A DNA stretch of 64,000 nucleotides from Asanoa iriomotensis (GTDB lineage: Bacteria; Actinomycetota; Actinomycetes; Mycobacteriales; Micromonosporaceae): positions 1-64,000 of the forward strand of contig NZ_BONC01000003.1 in the NCBI RefSeq assembly GCF_016862515.1. Direction: 5' to 3'. Positions 17,131 to 25,337 of the stretch are shown here, piece after piece (the first letter of the stretch is position 1; every line of letters begins with the position of its first letter). The position numbers were made by a program, and so were the translations under genes. The notes below the pieces were generated by a model. It had not been told where the DNA came from. It did no database searches and saw nothing but the letters and a program-made list of their open reading frames with translations.

Positions 17131-18195
17131 TTACGTTGCTGTGCACGTGAGTGTGGGTGTGCTGTGGGTGCCTGAGCCCAGTAGGCCGAAGGTGGTGCTT
17201 TGGGCTGCGGCCACTGAGCCGTTGTACGTGGCGTTGCGGATTGTTGCTGTGGAGCCGTTGGTTGTGGCTGTGCCGTTCCAGACTTGGGCTACCTGTTGGC
17301 CGCTGGGGTATGTGAGTGTGACTGTCCAGCCTGCTATTGCTGTGGAGCCTGCGGTTACTCGGATGTCTGCTTGGAAGCCGCCTGTCCACGAGCCCACCAA
17401 GGTGTACGTCGCTGTGCAGGCGCGGGTGCCTGTCGGTGGGTTGGTCGGCGGGTTTGTGGGTGGGTTTGTGGGTGGGTTGGTCGGGGGGTTTGTTGGTGGG
17501 TTTGTTGGTGGGTTTGTGGGGGTGCCGCCGAAGTTGACGTCGCTGCAGAAGTAGTAGGACTGGTCCATGTGGCTCGCCTGCCAGATTGTGTAGAACATTG
17601 CCCGGCCTGTGCGGCCTGGGACGTTTACTGGTAGGTCGATTTGGACGCCCTGTGCTGCCGGTTGCCACTGGCTGGCGGGGGTGTTGCCGATTTGGGTTAC
17701 CAGGGTCAGGTCGCTCCAGCGCAGCGGTTGGGTGGTGGGGTCGTAGCCGGCTCGGGTTACGTACACCCTGATGTAGTCGGCTCCGTGGCTGGCCTGGTCG
17801 TTGAGGCGTAGGGACAGTGAGGTTCCTACGTTTGTGGCTCGCCAGTTGCCTACTGTGTCCATTGAGTTGTAGCGGCCGCCTTCGGCTCGGCCGCCGCTGC
17901 AGAGTTGGCCGTCCGGGATGTTCGCCTGGTGGTTGCCCGCTAGGTTTTCGCGGTACAGGCCGTTCCAGTTCCACATGGCGTTCGGGTTTGCCTGCCAGGC
18001 CTGCCAGCACATCGGGTCTTCGGTGGCCATTGCTGGGTCCTGGAAGCGGGAACCCCAGCGTTCCCAGCAGCCGTAGTTGCGCGATGCGGGGTTGACGATG
18101 CTGCCGTGTGCGGACGCCGGTGAGGAAGGTACGAGGACGACGATGACGGCGGCCAGCGCGATCAGTGGGGCCGCCAGGAGTCGGGCGAAGCGCAT
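17131..18195 (-). CDS. Secreted AA10 lytic polysaccharide monooxygenase with CBM2
   Basis: A 354-residue secreted copper enzyme that cleaves crystalline polysaccharide oxidatively. The signal peptide (1-29, ending SSPASA) releases His30 as the mature N-terminus (HGSIVNPASRNYG), the first half of the copper histidine brace; His89 in LAGNHQANIPDGQLC is the second. The region WNWNGLYRENLAGNH is typical of cellulose-active AA10 enzymes. A linker of seven NPPT repeats follows, then a CBM2 (about 257-354, starting ACTATYTLVGSWTGGFQADI). ATG 18195 begins the signal peptide. It is probably secreted for plant cell-wall attack, like the CE15 esterase at 22.5 kb. Confidence 0.94.
   Translation of the reverse strand: MRFARLLAAPLIALAAVIVVLVPSSPASAHGSIVNPASRNYGCWERWGSRFQDPAMATEDPMCWQAWQANPNAMWNWNGLYRENLAGNHQANIPDGQLCSGGRAEGGRYNSMDTVGNWRATNVGTSLSLRLNDQASHGADYIRVYVTRAGYDPTTQPLRWSDLTLVTQIGNTPASQWQPAAQGVQIDLPVNVPGRTGRAMFYTIWQASHMDQSYYFCSDVNFGGTPTNPPTNPPTNPPTNPPTNPPTNPPTNPPTGTRACTATYTLVGSWTGGFQADIRVTAGSTAIAGWTVTLTYPSGQQVAQVWNGTATTNGSTATIRNATYNGSVAAAQSTTFGLLGSGTHSTPTLTCTAT
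17434..17523 (-). repeat. 12-nt tandem repeat encoding the NPPT linker
   Basis: Seven near-identical 12-nt units on the coding strand encode NPPT repeats linking the LPMO domain and CBM2. The units keep DNA identity beyond the codon need, so the copy number may vary by slippage in steps of four residues. Confidence 0.85.
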
Positions 18196-18214
18196 GAGAG
18201 CTCCAGAGTCGAGG

Positions 18215-18237
18215 ACGGAAGCCGCCCTCGCTTCCGT
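18215..18237. promoter_or_regulatory. Inverted repeat upstream of the LPMO gene
   Basis: ACGGAAGC (18215-18222) and GCTTCCGT (18230-18237) are perfect 8-bp arms around CGCCCTC, 20-42 bp upstream of the LPMO start. It is a candidate operator or leader hairpin; no known regulator site matches it with certainty. Confidence 0.4.
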
Positions 18238-18307
18238 GTCGCTACAACGCTCCCGCCGCGGCGCGCCCAGCCTGCCACGAGACATGCACCAAAGTCAATG
18301 AAGCGGT

Positions 18308-18760
18308 TCAGCCCGGGCAGTCGGTCAGCCGGCGGGATCCGGCGTCCCGCCAGGCCCGTTCGAGCTCTTGGCCGACCTCCTCGTCGTAGAGCGCCGGTGG
18401 GCTCGACTTGCTGAGAATCAGAAGACCGCGGTCGCCGACCCGCCACGGCGGTGCCCCGGACTCGGTCGCCCGATCGTCGGCGAGGAAGTCGACGGTTCTT
18501 GAGCTGGACTCCGGCGTCAGCCAGCGATCGGGCTCCAGCACGACGCGCAGCTGGCCGCCTTCGGGCGTCACGGTCGCGACCTGCCCCCATGCGGCCGAGT
18601 CGGCGCAGCCGACGACCCCGTCCGCCGAGAGGCTTTCCTGCGGTTGCTGTGCCGTGCACCCCACGGCGACGGCCAGCGCGAGAGTCACGTGCGCGACCTC
18701 AGCCGCCCGGCAAGAACGGTATCTGCCGGGCGACCGCGCTGCGGAAGTCACTGTCGACAC
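18308..18760 (-). CDS. Small putative lipoprotein
   Basis: A 150-residue hypothetical protein. A hydrophobic stretch VTLALAVAVGC ends in a cysteine that fits a lipobox, followed by TAQQPQES, so an exported lipoprotein is likely. The rest contains WGQVATVTPEGGQLRVVLEP and WRVGDRGLLILSKSSPP, which look like a beta-rich small domain. The start is uncertain: ATG 18760 gives a long basic N-terminus of ~25 residues before the hydrophobic part, while a GTG inside would leave almost no n-region. No recognised family and no operon partner. Confidence 0.55.
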   Translation of the reverse strand: MSTVTSAARSPGRYRSCRAAEVAHVTLALAVAVGCTAQQPQESLSADGVVGCADSAAWGQVATVTPEGGQLRVVLEPDRWLTPESSSRTVDFLADDRATESGAPPWRVGDRGLLILSKSSPPALYDEEVGQELERAWRDAGSRRLTDCPG

Positions 18761-18830
18761 GATCTGCCTCGCCTTTCGGTAGGCCTGCTTGGTGGTGGTG
18801 CGGACCTCAGTTCGCCGTGTTTGGGGTCTG

Positions 18831-19319
18831 TCAGTCGGGTAGCACCAGGGCCGGTGCCAGTGCGACCGCGACGAAGCGGATCGTGCGGCCGGTCAGGCAG
18901 AGGAGGCTGAAAACCGAGACGGGCATGGGTGTACGGGCGACGTAGACGGTGGTCGCGAGCAGTGGCGGGATGCCGGCGACCGCGCTCGCGAACAGCATGG
19001 CGGCGGCGTAGCGCGGGCGGTCCAGGAGGGCGACCAGGGCCGCCATCCGGTCGCGGAACGCCGATCGGTGGGTCGGGCCGCGTTGCCGGTCGACGATGCG
19101 GCGCAGCCATGAGCCCCGCAGCAGGCCCCGGGTGGCCAGCAGGATGACGACCTTGCCGGCGGTCTGACCGAGGGCGGCGGCCAGGCCGGCCGGCACCGGA
19201 GCGGCGTTGCTCGTCGCGACTACGCCCACCAGGTATGCCTCGACCGGTGTGAACGGCTGGAACGCCGAGGCGAAGCCGATCGCCGCGACCCCGATCAGGC
19301 TGACGGCGTCGGCGCTCAT
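18831..19319 (-). CDS. Small polytopic membrane protein (VTT/DedA-like fold possible)
   Basis: A 162-residue membrane protein with four to five hydrophobic segments: VSLIGVAAIGFASAFQPFTP, LAAALGQTAGKVVILLATRG, AAMLFASAVAGIPPLLATTV and a C-terminal VAVALAPALVLPD. The layout with a Pro-containing re-entrant segment and a GQTAGK glycine motif is reminiscent of small SNARE-associated/DedA-type proteins, but I am not certain. It is divergent from the yibE/F gene (102 bp gap). Function unknown. Confidence 0.6.
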   Translation of the reverse strand: MSADAVSLIGVAAIGFASAFQPFTPVEAYLVGVVATSNAAPVPAGLAAALGQTAGKVVILLATRGLLRGSWLRRIVDRQRGPTHRSAFRDRMAALVALLDRPRYAAAMLFASAVAGIPPLLATTVYVARTPMPVSVFSLLCLTGRTIRFVAVALAPALVLPD

Positions 19320-19421
19320 GCCACCTATGGCGACACGGCCGCCGGTCGCGGGTCAACCCCACGGGCGGCCGTCACCCGCATCTGGACCGGACACTCGGAT
19401 AAATCCGACATACTCGACGGC

Positions 19422-20561
19422 ATGGCGCACGCGCACGGACCGGTCGGCCCGGCGCCGCGGCGTACCCGGCTGATCATGGCCGCGATCCTGGTCCCGCTCG
19501 CCGTGTTGACGGGGATCGGGCTCGCCGTGCTGTGGCCGTACACCGGACCACAGACCATCGCCACCAACCAGCCGGCGCGGCTCGACGCGACGGTGACCGC
19601 CGTGCAGCCGGAGCCGTGCCAGCAGCGCGCGTCGCGCCAGTGCGGCAGCGTGACGGTGCGGCTGACGAGCGGCCCGCAGGCGGGCCAGACGGTGACGGCG
19701 ACGATCCCGGAAGGACCGGGCTCACCGGTGGTCGACGTCGGCGACAAGATCGTCGTGGCGGAGAACGTGGCGCCGGGCGGACCACCGCAGTACGCCGTGC
19801 TCGACCACCAGCGCAGCCTGCAACTCTGGGTGCTGCTGGGCATCTTCGCCCTGGTGATCATCGCGTTCGGTCGCTGGCGCGGCGTGGCGGCGCTGATCGG
19901 GCTCGGGGTCAGCTTCGCGATCCTGCTGACGTTCATCCTGCCCGCGATCGCGGTCGGCAAGCCGCCGCTGCTGATCGCCATCGTCGGCTCGTCCGCGATC
20001 ATGTTCATGGTCCTCTACCTGACGCACGGCTTCAGCGTGCAGACGTCGGTCGCGGTCCTCGGCACGCTGGTGAGCCTGACCCTGACCGGCGGCCTCGCGG
20101 TGGCGGCCACCTCGGCCCTGCATCTCACCGGTTTCGGCAGCGAGGACACGGGCCTGCTGGCGGTCTTCCTCGGCGACGTCGACCCACGCGGCCTGCTGCT
20201 GGCCGGCATCGTGATCGGCACGCTCGGCGTCCTCGACGACGTCACGGTCACCCAGGCGGCGACGGTCGGCGAACTGGCCGAGGCGAATCGATCACTGGGC
20301 GCGAAGGCCCTCTACCGCGCCGCCACCCGGATCGGTCGAGCGCACATCGCCTCGACGGTCAACACCATCGTCCTGGCGTACGCGGGCGCGTCCCTGCCGT
20401 TGCTCCTCCTCGTGATCATCGGCGGCCAGTCGGCGTCGACGGTCCTCACGAGCGAGTTCATCGTCGACGAGATCGTCCGCAGCGTGGTCGGCACGATCGG
20501 CCTGGTAGCCGCGGTCCCGGTCACCACGGGCCTGGCTGCGCTGGTGACCGCGCAGCGCTAG
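19422..20561 (+). CDS. YibE/F-family membrane protein
   Basis: A 379-residue protein. One N-terminal membrane helix precedes an extracytoplasmic beta-rich domain (~45-130), followed by about seven membrane helices. The family core is VAALIGLGVSFAILLTFILP and LAGIVIGTLGVLDDVTVTQA, with the conserved DDVTVTQ. YibE/F proteins are thought to be transporters or channels of unknown substrate. The start is ATG 19422; just upstream is TCGGAT-AA-ATCCGA (19395-19408), a perfect 6-bp inverted repeat that could be an operator. The next gene begins 1-2 bp after the stop and is probably co-transcribed. Confidence 0.87.
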   Translation: MAHAHGPVGPAPRRTRLIMAAILVPLAVLTGIGLAVLWPYTGPQTIATNQPARLDATVTAVQPEPCQQRASRQCGSVTVRLTSGPQAGQTVTATIPEGPGSPVVDVGDKIVVAENVAPGGPPQYAVLDHQRSLQLWVLLGIFALVIIAFGRWRGVAALIGLGVSFAILLTFILPAIAVGKPPLLIAIVGSSAIMFMVLYLTHGFSVQTSVAVLGTLVSLTLTGGLAVAATSALHLTGFGSEDTGLLAVFLGDVDPRGLLLAGIVIGTLGVLDDVTVTQAATVGELAEANRSLGAKALYRAATRIGRAHIASTVNTIVLAYAGASLPLLLLVIIGGQSASTVLTSEFIVDEIVRSVVGTIGLVAAVPVTTGLAALVTAQR

Positions 20562-20562
20562 C

Positions 20563-21447
20563 CTGTGGGGCATCGACGACGAGCTGCTCGATTGGCTGCT
20601 CGACGGCGACCCGGCGGTCCGCTGGCGCGTCCTGCGCGACCTGACGGACGCCGCCGAGCCGGTGGTGACGCGGGAACGTGCCCGGGTCGCCACCGAAGGC
20701 TGGGGCGCCCGCCTGCTGACGGAGCAGTCACCGGACGGCAACTGGGGCGGCGGGGTCTACACACCGAAGTGGACGTCCACGACGTACACCCTCTTGCATC
20801 TGCTCTGGTTGGGCCTGCCGGCAGGCCACCCGGCGGCGCTGCGCGGCTGCGGGCGGCTATGGGAGTGGGCCGACCGCCGACGGGTGTCGGAGACGTGCAT
20901 CGTGTCGATGTTCGCGCGAGTGTCGTGCGCGTTCGGCTTCCGGACGCCGCGGGTGACGGAGGCGATCGACTTCCTGCTAGCGGAGCAACAACACGACGGC
21001 GGCTGGAACTGCGCGTCCCGCGGCGACCGCACGAAACACAGCTCGTTCCACACGTCGGTGATGGCCCTGGAGGCGCTGGCGGCCGCGGACCAAGCGGACG
21101 CCCTCGCGTCCCAGCGGGGCCGGGAGTTCTTCCTGAACCACCGCCTGTTCCGCGCACACCGCACGGGCGAGATCGCGATCCGCGCCAGCACCCGCTTCCC
21201 GGCGTTCCCGGAGTGGCACTTCGACGTGCTCCGCGGCCTGGAACTCTTCGCGGCCACGGCCACGCCAGGCGACGAACGCCTGACTGACGCGATCGACCTG
21301 ATCCAGGCGGCGCGCCGCGCCGACGGCCGCTGGCCGCGCTACCAGCAATACCCGGGCCCGCAATGGTTCGCTTTGGAGCCCCCGGGCCCAAGCCGCTGGA
21401 CCACGACCCGGGCCCTCCACATCCTCACCTGGTGGGCGAACGGCTAA
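20563..21447 (+). CDS. Squalene cyclase/prenyltransferase-like alpha-barrel protein
   Basis: A ~294-residue protein with repeated QW-like helical motifs: DGNWGGGVYTPKWTSTTYTL, EQQHDGGWNCAS and RADGRWPRYQQYPGP, as in the alpha/alpha-toroid of squalene cyclase/prenyltransferase relatives. The DXDD or zinc motifs of true cyclases or farnesyltransferases are absent, so its reaction is unknown. The conserved N-terminus DWLLDGDPAVRWRVLRDLTD lies in frame upstream of the first GTG (20662), but no ATG, GTG or TTG precedes it after the in-frame stop at 20545. The start is therefore probably CTG 20563 or another rare codon, coupled to the yibE/F stop. The 3' end shares CTAA with the convergent gene. 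Confidence 0.7.
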   Translation: MWGIDDELLDWLLDGDPAVRWRVLRDLTDAAEPVVTRERARVATEGWGARLLTEQSPDGNWGGGVYTPKWTSTTYTLLHLLWLGLPAGHPAALRGCGRLWEWADRRRVSETCIVSMFARVSCAFGFRTPRVTEAIDFLLAEQQHDGGWNCASRGDRTKHSSFHTSVMALEALAAADQADALASQRGREFFLNHRLFRAHRTGEIAIRASTRFPAFPEWHFDVLRGLELFAATATPGDERLTDAIDLIQAARRADGRWPRYQQYPGPQWFALEPPGPSRWTTTRALHILTWWANG

Positions 21448-21746
21448 TCGTCCGGCGGCACGATCCGGAAGTTCGGCACGACCACTCGGCGGTCTGCCTC
21501 AGGAAGGTCCGGAGATAGGACCGTGGCGCCATCGGGGATCGGCGCGCGGGAAATCGCGATGCCCCAATGACACGCGTCGCACCACAGCGAGGCGAAACCA
21601 ACCCCGCCCCACCCGGTGAAGATCAGTCGCAGCCGGTGCTGCCCACAGTTGGGACAGGCCACGTCGGCCGATCCGGGCAACGCCTCGTAGAGCGCTTCAT
21701 ACGCATCGAGCCATTGCTCGTACGTGGCCGTCTGCCGTTCGGTCAT
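21444..21746 (-). CDS. Zinc-ribbon protein, candidate immunity protein
   Basis: A 100-residue protein with two CxxC pairs (ACPNCGQHRLRL and LWCDACHWG) that form a zinc ribbon. An N-terminal helix TYEQWLDAYEALYEALPGSA precedes it. Family unknown to me. ATG 21746 is chosen because GGGAGCAGG lies upstream and because it overlaps (ATGA) the restored stop of the upstream HExxH gene, so the two are a coupled pair. Position after a small metallopeptidase-toxin-like gene suggests an immunity role; that is inference. Confidence 0.55.
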   Translation of the reverse strand: MTERQTATYEQWLDAYEALYEALPGSADVACPNCGQHRLRLIFTGWGGVGFASLWCDACHWGIAISRAPIPDGATVLSPDLPEADRRVVVPNFRIVPPDD

Positions 21747-22227
21747 GACCTGCTCCCGAATGATCTGTTCGCCGGGTTCAGCGGGTGGCTGTCCCACCAT
21801 CGTTGCTCGGCCGCATACGCGTCCCGTTCCATGGCCAGAACCTCGGCCTCAGTGCGCGGATAAGGCGTTCCGGTCCGAGCTGGCCGACGTGGTAACGCTC
21901 GTGGTAGAGCGTACGGGCCATTTCCTGCTCGTTGGAGAACGCGTTCCGCGCCAAGACGATCTGCTGCCTGCTGTTGGTGAAGCCGAAATAGCCGACCGCG
22001 CGGTCACGGACGTGGATGGGGACGCCAGCTAGATCGACTCCGTAGCGCCGGCCGACGGCGTAGGCGGTCTCCGGCTTGATGGGGGACAGCCGAGGCCCCG
22101 GAAGCTGGCCCCTCGGCCGACCACGGCTGTGCAGACGCGGGTCGGTGGTGGTGCCCCGAGGCCGCCGTCGCGATTTGTGAAGGAAGCCGAGGGCGGCCCG
22201 GATGATCGAGCCGCGGCCCTTCGCCAT
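21743..22227 (-). pseudogene. Frameshifted zincin (HExxH) toxin-like gene
   Basis: The frame from ATG 22227 encodes a basic N-terminus, then LAGVPIHVRDRAVGYFGFTN and QEMARTLYHERYHVGQL, with the zinc motif HExxH at residues 109-113. Near 21877-21880 the frame runs into unrelated sequence. Adding one base restores RTGTPYPRTEAEVLAMERDA and YAAEQRWWDSHPLNPANRSF, including a Glu-rich helix that can supply the third zinc ligand. The restored frame ends in TGA 21745-21743, overlapping the next gene as ATGA. The protein would have ~161 residues. It resembles zincin-type C-terminal domains of polymorphic toxins. Either the gene is dead, there is a sequencing error, or frameshifting occurs. Confidence 0.68.
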
Positions 22228-22266
22228 AGACGCATCCTAGGATTTCGATGTCCTCCGTGCCGCCCG

Positions 22267-22417
22267 GAACCAGCCCACCGCGCGGTCGCAGACGTGGAAG
22301 GGGAGGCCAGCTAGTAGCGCCGGCCTACGGCGTAGGTGGTCTCCGGCTTGATGGGGACAGTCGCGGCCTCTGGAAGCTGGCCCCTCGGCCGACCACCGCT
22401 TTGCAGACGCGGGTCAG
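22267..22417 (-). repeat. Partial duplicate of the zincin-toxin gene
   Basis: This stretch matches 21988-22143 inside the HExxH gene at roughly 85% identity, with a ~13-bp deletion after CCAGCTAG. Shared blocks include GGTCTCCGGCTTGATGGGG and GCTGGCCCCTCGGCCGACCA. It contains no complete frame and looks like a decayed second copy of the same cassette. Confidence 0.75.
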
Positions 22418-22449
22418 CCCTGCTGCCCTGCGGCCCTCTCCCAATGCCC

Positions 22450-22479
22450 GAACGCGGCGAGCCCCGGCTCGCCGCGTTC
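22450..22479 (-). terminator. Terminator after the CE15 esterase gene
   Basis: GAACGCGGCGAGC (22450-22462) and GCTCGCCGCGTTC (22467-22479) are perfect 13-bp arms around a CCCG loop, 27 bp past the esterase stop. Confidence 0.8.
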
Positions 22480-22505
22480 TAGAAGGCCATCGTGGCGGGC
22501 GCGTC

Positions 22506-24077
22506 CTATCGAGCCGTGCAGGACGGTGACAGGCCCGATCCGACTCCCGTGCCTTGGAAGCCGAACTCCGTTGACTGTCCAGGTGCGACGGAGCCGTTGT
22601 AGGCGACGTTTGTGAACTGGACCGCACCCGAATTCCCCGTGCGGTTCGCGTTCCAGGCGCTGGTGATTGTCGCGCCGGACGCCAGCGTCAGGGCGACCGT
22701 CCAGCCGTTCAGCGCCTGCGAGCCGGCCGCTACGCGGATCGTCGCCACGAAGCCCCCTGTCCACTGGTTGACCGAGACCGTCGACGTGCAACCGGGGCCG
22801 GCGGGCGGCGGCGTCGTCGGACCGCCAGTGGGTGGGGGTGTGGTCGGGCCGCCGTCAGAGAGGGTTGGGGTCTGCCAGTCGCGCCACTCCGACAGGTTTC
22901 CCGCCTTGCGGCTTGAGATTCGGAACGTGCCCGCGGTGTTTCCGGTCTTCAGTAGGAACTTCTGGATGTTCTGCTGCAAGGGGGTGCGCCATTCCGGCCG
23001 CGACGCGCAGTGCGTGCCGTCCGCTACGTCCGACCAGTACGTGATGTTGTCGCCCGCGCCCAGCGCCTTGTAGACCTCCGCGCCACCCAGTGCCGAAACG
23101 CTGCCCGAGCGGGCCGCCAGCCAGTCCACGTGTGGGTTCTCCATGATGAACAAGCCCCGTGGCGCGACCATCGCGACCACCTCGTGCATGTCGACCGGCA
23201 GTGTGTTCGGGCTGCCCGTGAACGCGCTGAACGCGTCGCCCAGCCACGGCTGCTCGCCGTAGGCGCTGCTCAGCGGTTGCGCACCCGGCTCGCCCGGCAG
23301 GCCGCGCAGGATCGGCACGCCCGCGCTGCCCGACTCGATCGGCATCGTCAGTGCGATCCGTTGGTCGAAGGCGCCGACCGCGAACGCGCCCTTTCCATAC
23401 CGGGAACATCCCGTGACGCCGAGAGCGTCCGCCCGCAGGAGAGAGCCGCCCGACTGTTCGACGACGTCGATGATCCGGCTCGCGCCCCACGCCCAGGCCG
23501 CGAGCAGCCCCGTGCTGCTCGTCGCGCCGTAGATCGTGTAGAACGCGCCCTGCTTGTTGTTGCGCGGCGTCCCCTCACGCCCCACCGCCAGCGGGTCGTA
23601 GGTGATCACCGCGGCGCCAGAAGCTCGGATCGTCGCCGTGTCCGCGCCGAAACCGCCCACCACGATCACCGCCGGGAACGGACCTGTGCCGCTCGGCAGT
23701 TGGACACCCGCCGAGAAGCTGGCTGTACGCCCGTTCTGCGTGACGTTCACCGTGATGCCGCTGCTCGACACCGTGCCCGTGACGCTCGCCGGCTTGGCGG
23801 GCTTGTCGCCGTAGATGTGGCGTTCCGCCAGTTCCTTGATCTCGGCCCGCCGGCACCGCCAGTCAGACTTCGACGTGATGCGGGTGCCGTCGACCTTCCG
23901 GAACGGATCCGGAAGCCGTGGGTTGGCGGTCAACGCTCCCGTGCCAGGCACCGGGCAGCCGGCGCCATCGTCCTCGACGGCCGCCGCGGCGGGCGACGCG
24001 CCCAGCGTCACCGCCACCACGCTCCCGGCGGACGCGACCAGCGCGGTCAACACCACGATCACCCAACGTCTGACCAC
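22506..24077 (-). CDS. Secreted CE15 glucuronoyl esterase with CBM2
   Basis: A 523-residue secreted esterase that cuts ester links between lignin alcohols and the 4-O-methyl-glucuronic acid side chains of xylan. The signal peptide is VVRRWVIVVLTALVASAGSV onward. The CE15 triad is visible: Ser225 in GVTGCSRYGKGAF (the G-C-S-R-x-G-K hallmark), Glu248 in MPIESGSAG, and His356 in VADGTHC. A short PTTPPP linker leads to a CBM2 (~430-523). GTG 24077 is chosen because AAGGAGAG sits just upstream; the frame further upstream to 24116 is non-coding. A GAAA-C-TTTC palindrome in the promoter may bind a hemicellulose regulator. Confidence 0.92.
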   Translation of the reverse strand: MVRRWVIVVLTALVASAGSVVAVTLGASPAAAAVEDDGAGCPVPGTGALTANPRLPDPFRKVDGTRITSKSDWRCRRAEIKELAERHIYGDKPAKPASVTGTVSSSGITVNVTQNGRTASFSAGVQLPSGTGPFPAVIVVGGFGADTATIRASGAAVITYDPLAVGREGTPRNNKQGAFYTIYGATSSTGLLAAWAWGASRIIDVVEQSGGSLLRADALGVTGCSRYGKGAFAVGAFDQRIALTMPIESGSAGVPILRGLPGEPGAQPLSSAYGEQPWLGDAFSAFTGSPNTLPVDMHEVVAMVAPRGLFIMENPHVDWLAARSGSVSALGGAEVYKALGAGDNITYWSDVADGTHCASRPEWRTPLQQNIQKFLLKTGNTAGTFRISSRKAGNLSEWRDWQTPTLSDGGPTTPPPTGGPTTPPPAGPGCTSTVSVNQWTGGFVATIRVAAGSQALNGWTVALTLASGATITSAWNANRTGNSGAVQFTNVAYNGSVAPGQSTEFGFQGTGVGSGLSPSCTAR

Positions 24078-24186
24078 CTGAGCTCTCCTTCCGCGGGGGA
24101 CGGCGACCTCAAGCAATCGATGACCACAGATGTAGAGGCCGGGAGCCCAGAATCAGCCAACGCAGCGGCGCGCGTCAATGTGTTCC

Positions 24187-24198
24187 GGAAACTTTCGG
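24187..24198. promoter_or_regulatory. GAAA-C-TTTC palindrome upstream of the CE15 gene
   Basis: GGAAACTTTCGG with core GAAA-C-TTTC (24188-24196) lies ~110 bp upstream of the esterase start. GAAA/TTTC palindromes of this type are known near xylanase genes in streptomycetes; the regulator here is not identified. Confidence 0.4.
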
Positions 24199-24267
24199 CC
24201 GCCGAACCAGCACCGCGCCGGGCGGCAGCGTGGCTGCCTCCCCGGCGCGGTGTCCGACAAACGCTAG

Positions 24268-25275
24268 CTAGTGGACCGCGTCGACCTTCGGCTCCTTCGC
24301 GATCTCGGCGCGCTTGTCGCGTGCCGACTTGATCAAGCTGGCCACCGTCGCGATCAGCAGCGTGCCGATGATGATCGTCAGCGACAGCCAGATCTCGATG
24401 TGCGGCGCCCACGAGACGTGCTCGCCGCCGTTGATGAACGGGACGTTGTTGTCCGCCAGCGCTTCCAGGACCAGCTTCACGCCGATGAAGCCCAGCACGA
24501 CCGCCAGACCCATGTTGAGATACACCAGCCGGTCGAGCAGGTGTCCCAACAGGAAGTAGAGCTGCCGCAGACCCATCAGGGCGAACACGTTCGCCGTGAA
24601 CACCAGGTACGGGCTCTTGGTCACGCCGAAGATGGCGGGGATCGAGTCCAGCGCGAAGATCAGGTCCGTGGTGCCGATGGCGATCAGGACGATCAGCATC
24701 GGCGTGAACAACCGCTGCCCGTTGGAGACCGTGCGCAGCTTCACGCCGTCGAACTCGTTCGAGAACGGCACCGCCCGGCGTACCCACCGGATCGCCATGT
24801 TCTCGTTGAAGTCGCCGCCGGCGTGACCGCGCGCGAAGCTGATCGCCGTGTAGATCAGGAACGCGCCGAAGATGTAGAACACCCACGCGAACTGCGAGAT
24901 CAGCGCCGAACCCGCCGCGATGAAGGCGCCCCGCATGACCAGCGCCAGGATGATGCCGATCAGCAGCACCTCCTGCTGGAGGTGCCGCGGCACCGCGAAG
25001 CGGCTCATGATGATCACGAAGACGAACAGGTTGTCGACGGACAGGCTGTATTCCGTGAGCCAGCCCGCGTAGAACTGGCCCGCGAACTCGCCGCCGCTGA
25101 AGATCCAGACGCCCACACCGAAGATCAGCGCGAGTCCGATGTAGAGGGAGACCCAGAGGGCCGACTCCCGGGTGCTTGGCTCGTGGGGGCGGCGGCCGAT
25201 GATCAGCAGATCGGCGAGCAGCACCGCGACGAGCACGACGAGGGTGATGGCCCAGACCACACCCGAAACTTGCAT
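24268..25275 (-). CDS. TerC-family membrane protein (probable Mn2+ exporter)
   Basis: A 335-residue integral membrane protein with about nine helices. The TerC signatures are present: EYSLSVDNLFVFVIIMSRFA with the conserved Asp-Asn, and GTTDLIFALDSIPAIFGVTK with the acidic/Ser pair in the second half. In bacteria this branch (Alx/MeeF/YkoY type) exports manganese. The gene is preceded by a yybP-ykoY element, the manganese riboswitch, which supports that role directly. ATG 25275 is the likely start; TTG 25284 and GTG 25302 are in frame, and TTG 25284 has better spacing from GGAGG (25289-25293). Confidence 0.9.
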   Translation of the reverse strand: MQVSGVVWAITLVVLVAVLLADLLIIGRRPHEPSTRESALWVSLYIGLALIFGVGVWIFSGGEFAGQFYAGWLTEYSLSVDNLFVFVIIMSRFAVPRHLQQEVLLIGIILALVMRGAFIAAGSALISQFAWVFYIFGAFLIYTAISFARGHAGGDFNENMAIRWVRRAVPFSNEFDGVKLRTVSNGQRLFTPMLIVLIAIGTTDLIFALDSIPAIFGVTKSPYLVFTANVFALMGLRQLYFLLGHLLDRLVYLNMGLAVVLGFIGVKLVLEALADNNVPFINGGEHVSWAPHIEIWLSLTIIIGTLLIATVASLIKSARDKRAEIAKEPKVDAVH

Positions 25276-25337
25276 GGTGTCCAAGGTTCCTCCGGCAGTC
25301 ACAGGGCGTCATGAAGACGCCACTGATGGTGGCTGTC

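Noticed and set aside
17434-17523. CRISPR-like tandem repeat
   Set aside because: The 12-nt units encode NPPT in the LPMO linker, have no spacers, and no cas genes are present.
19422-21447. Terpene or hopanoid biosynthetic cluster around the squalene-cyclase-like gene
   Set aside because: The protein lacks the catalytic DXDD motif and no isoprenoid genes are nearby.
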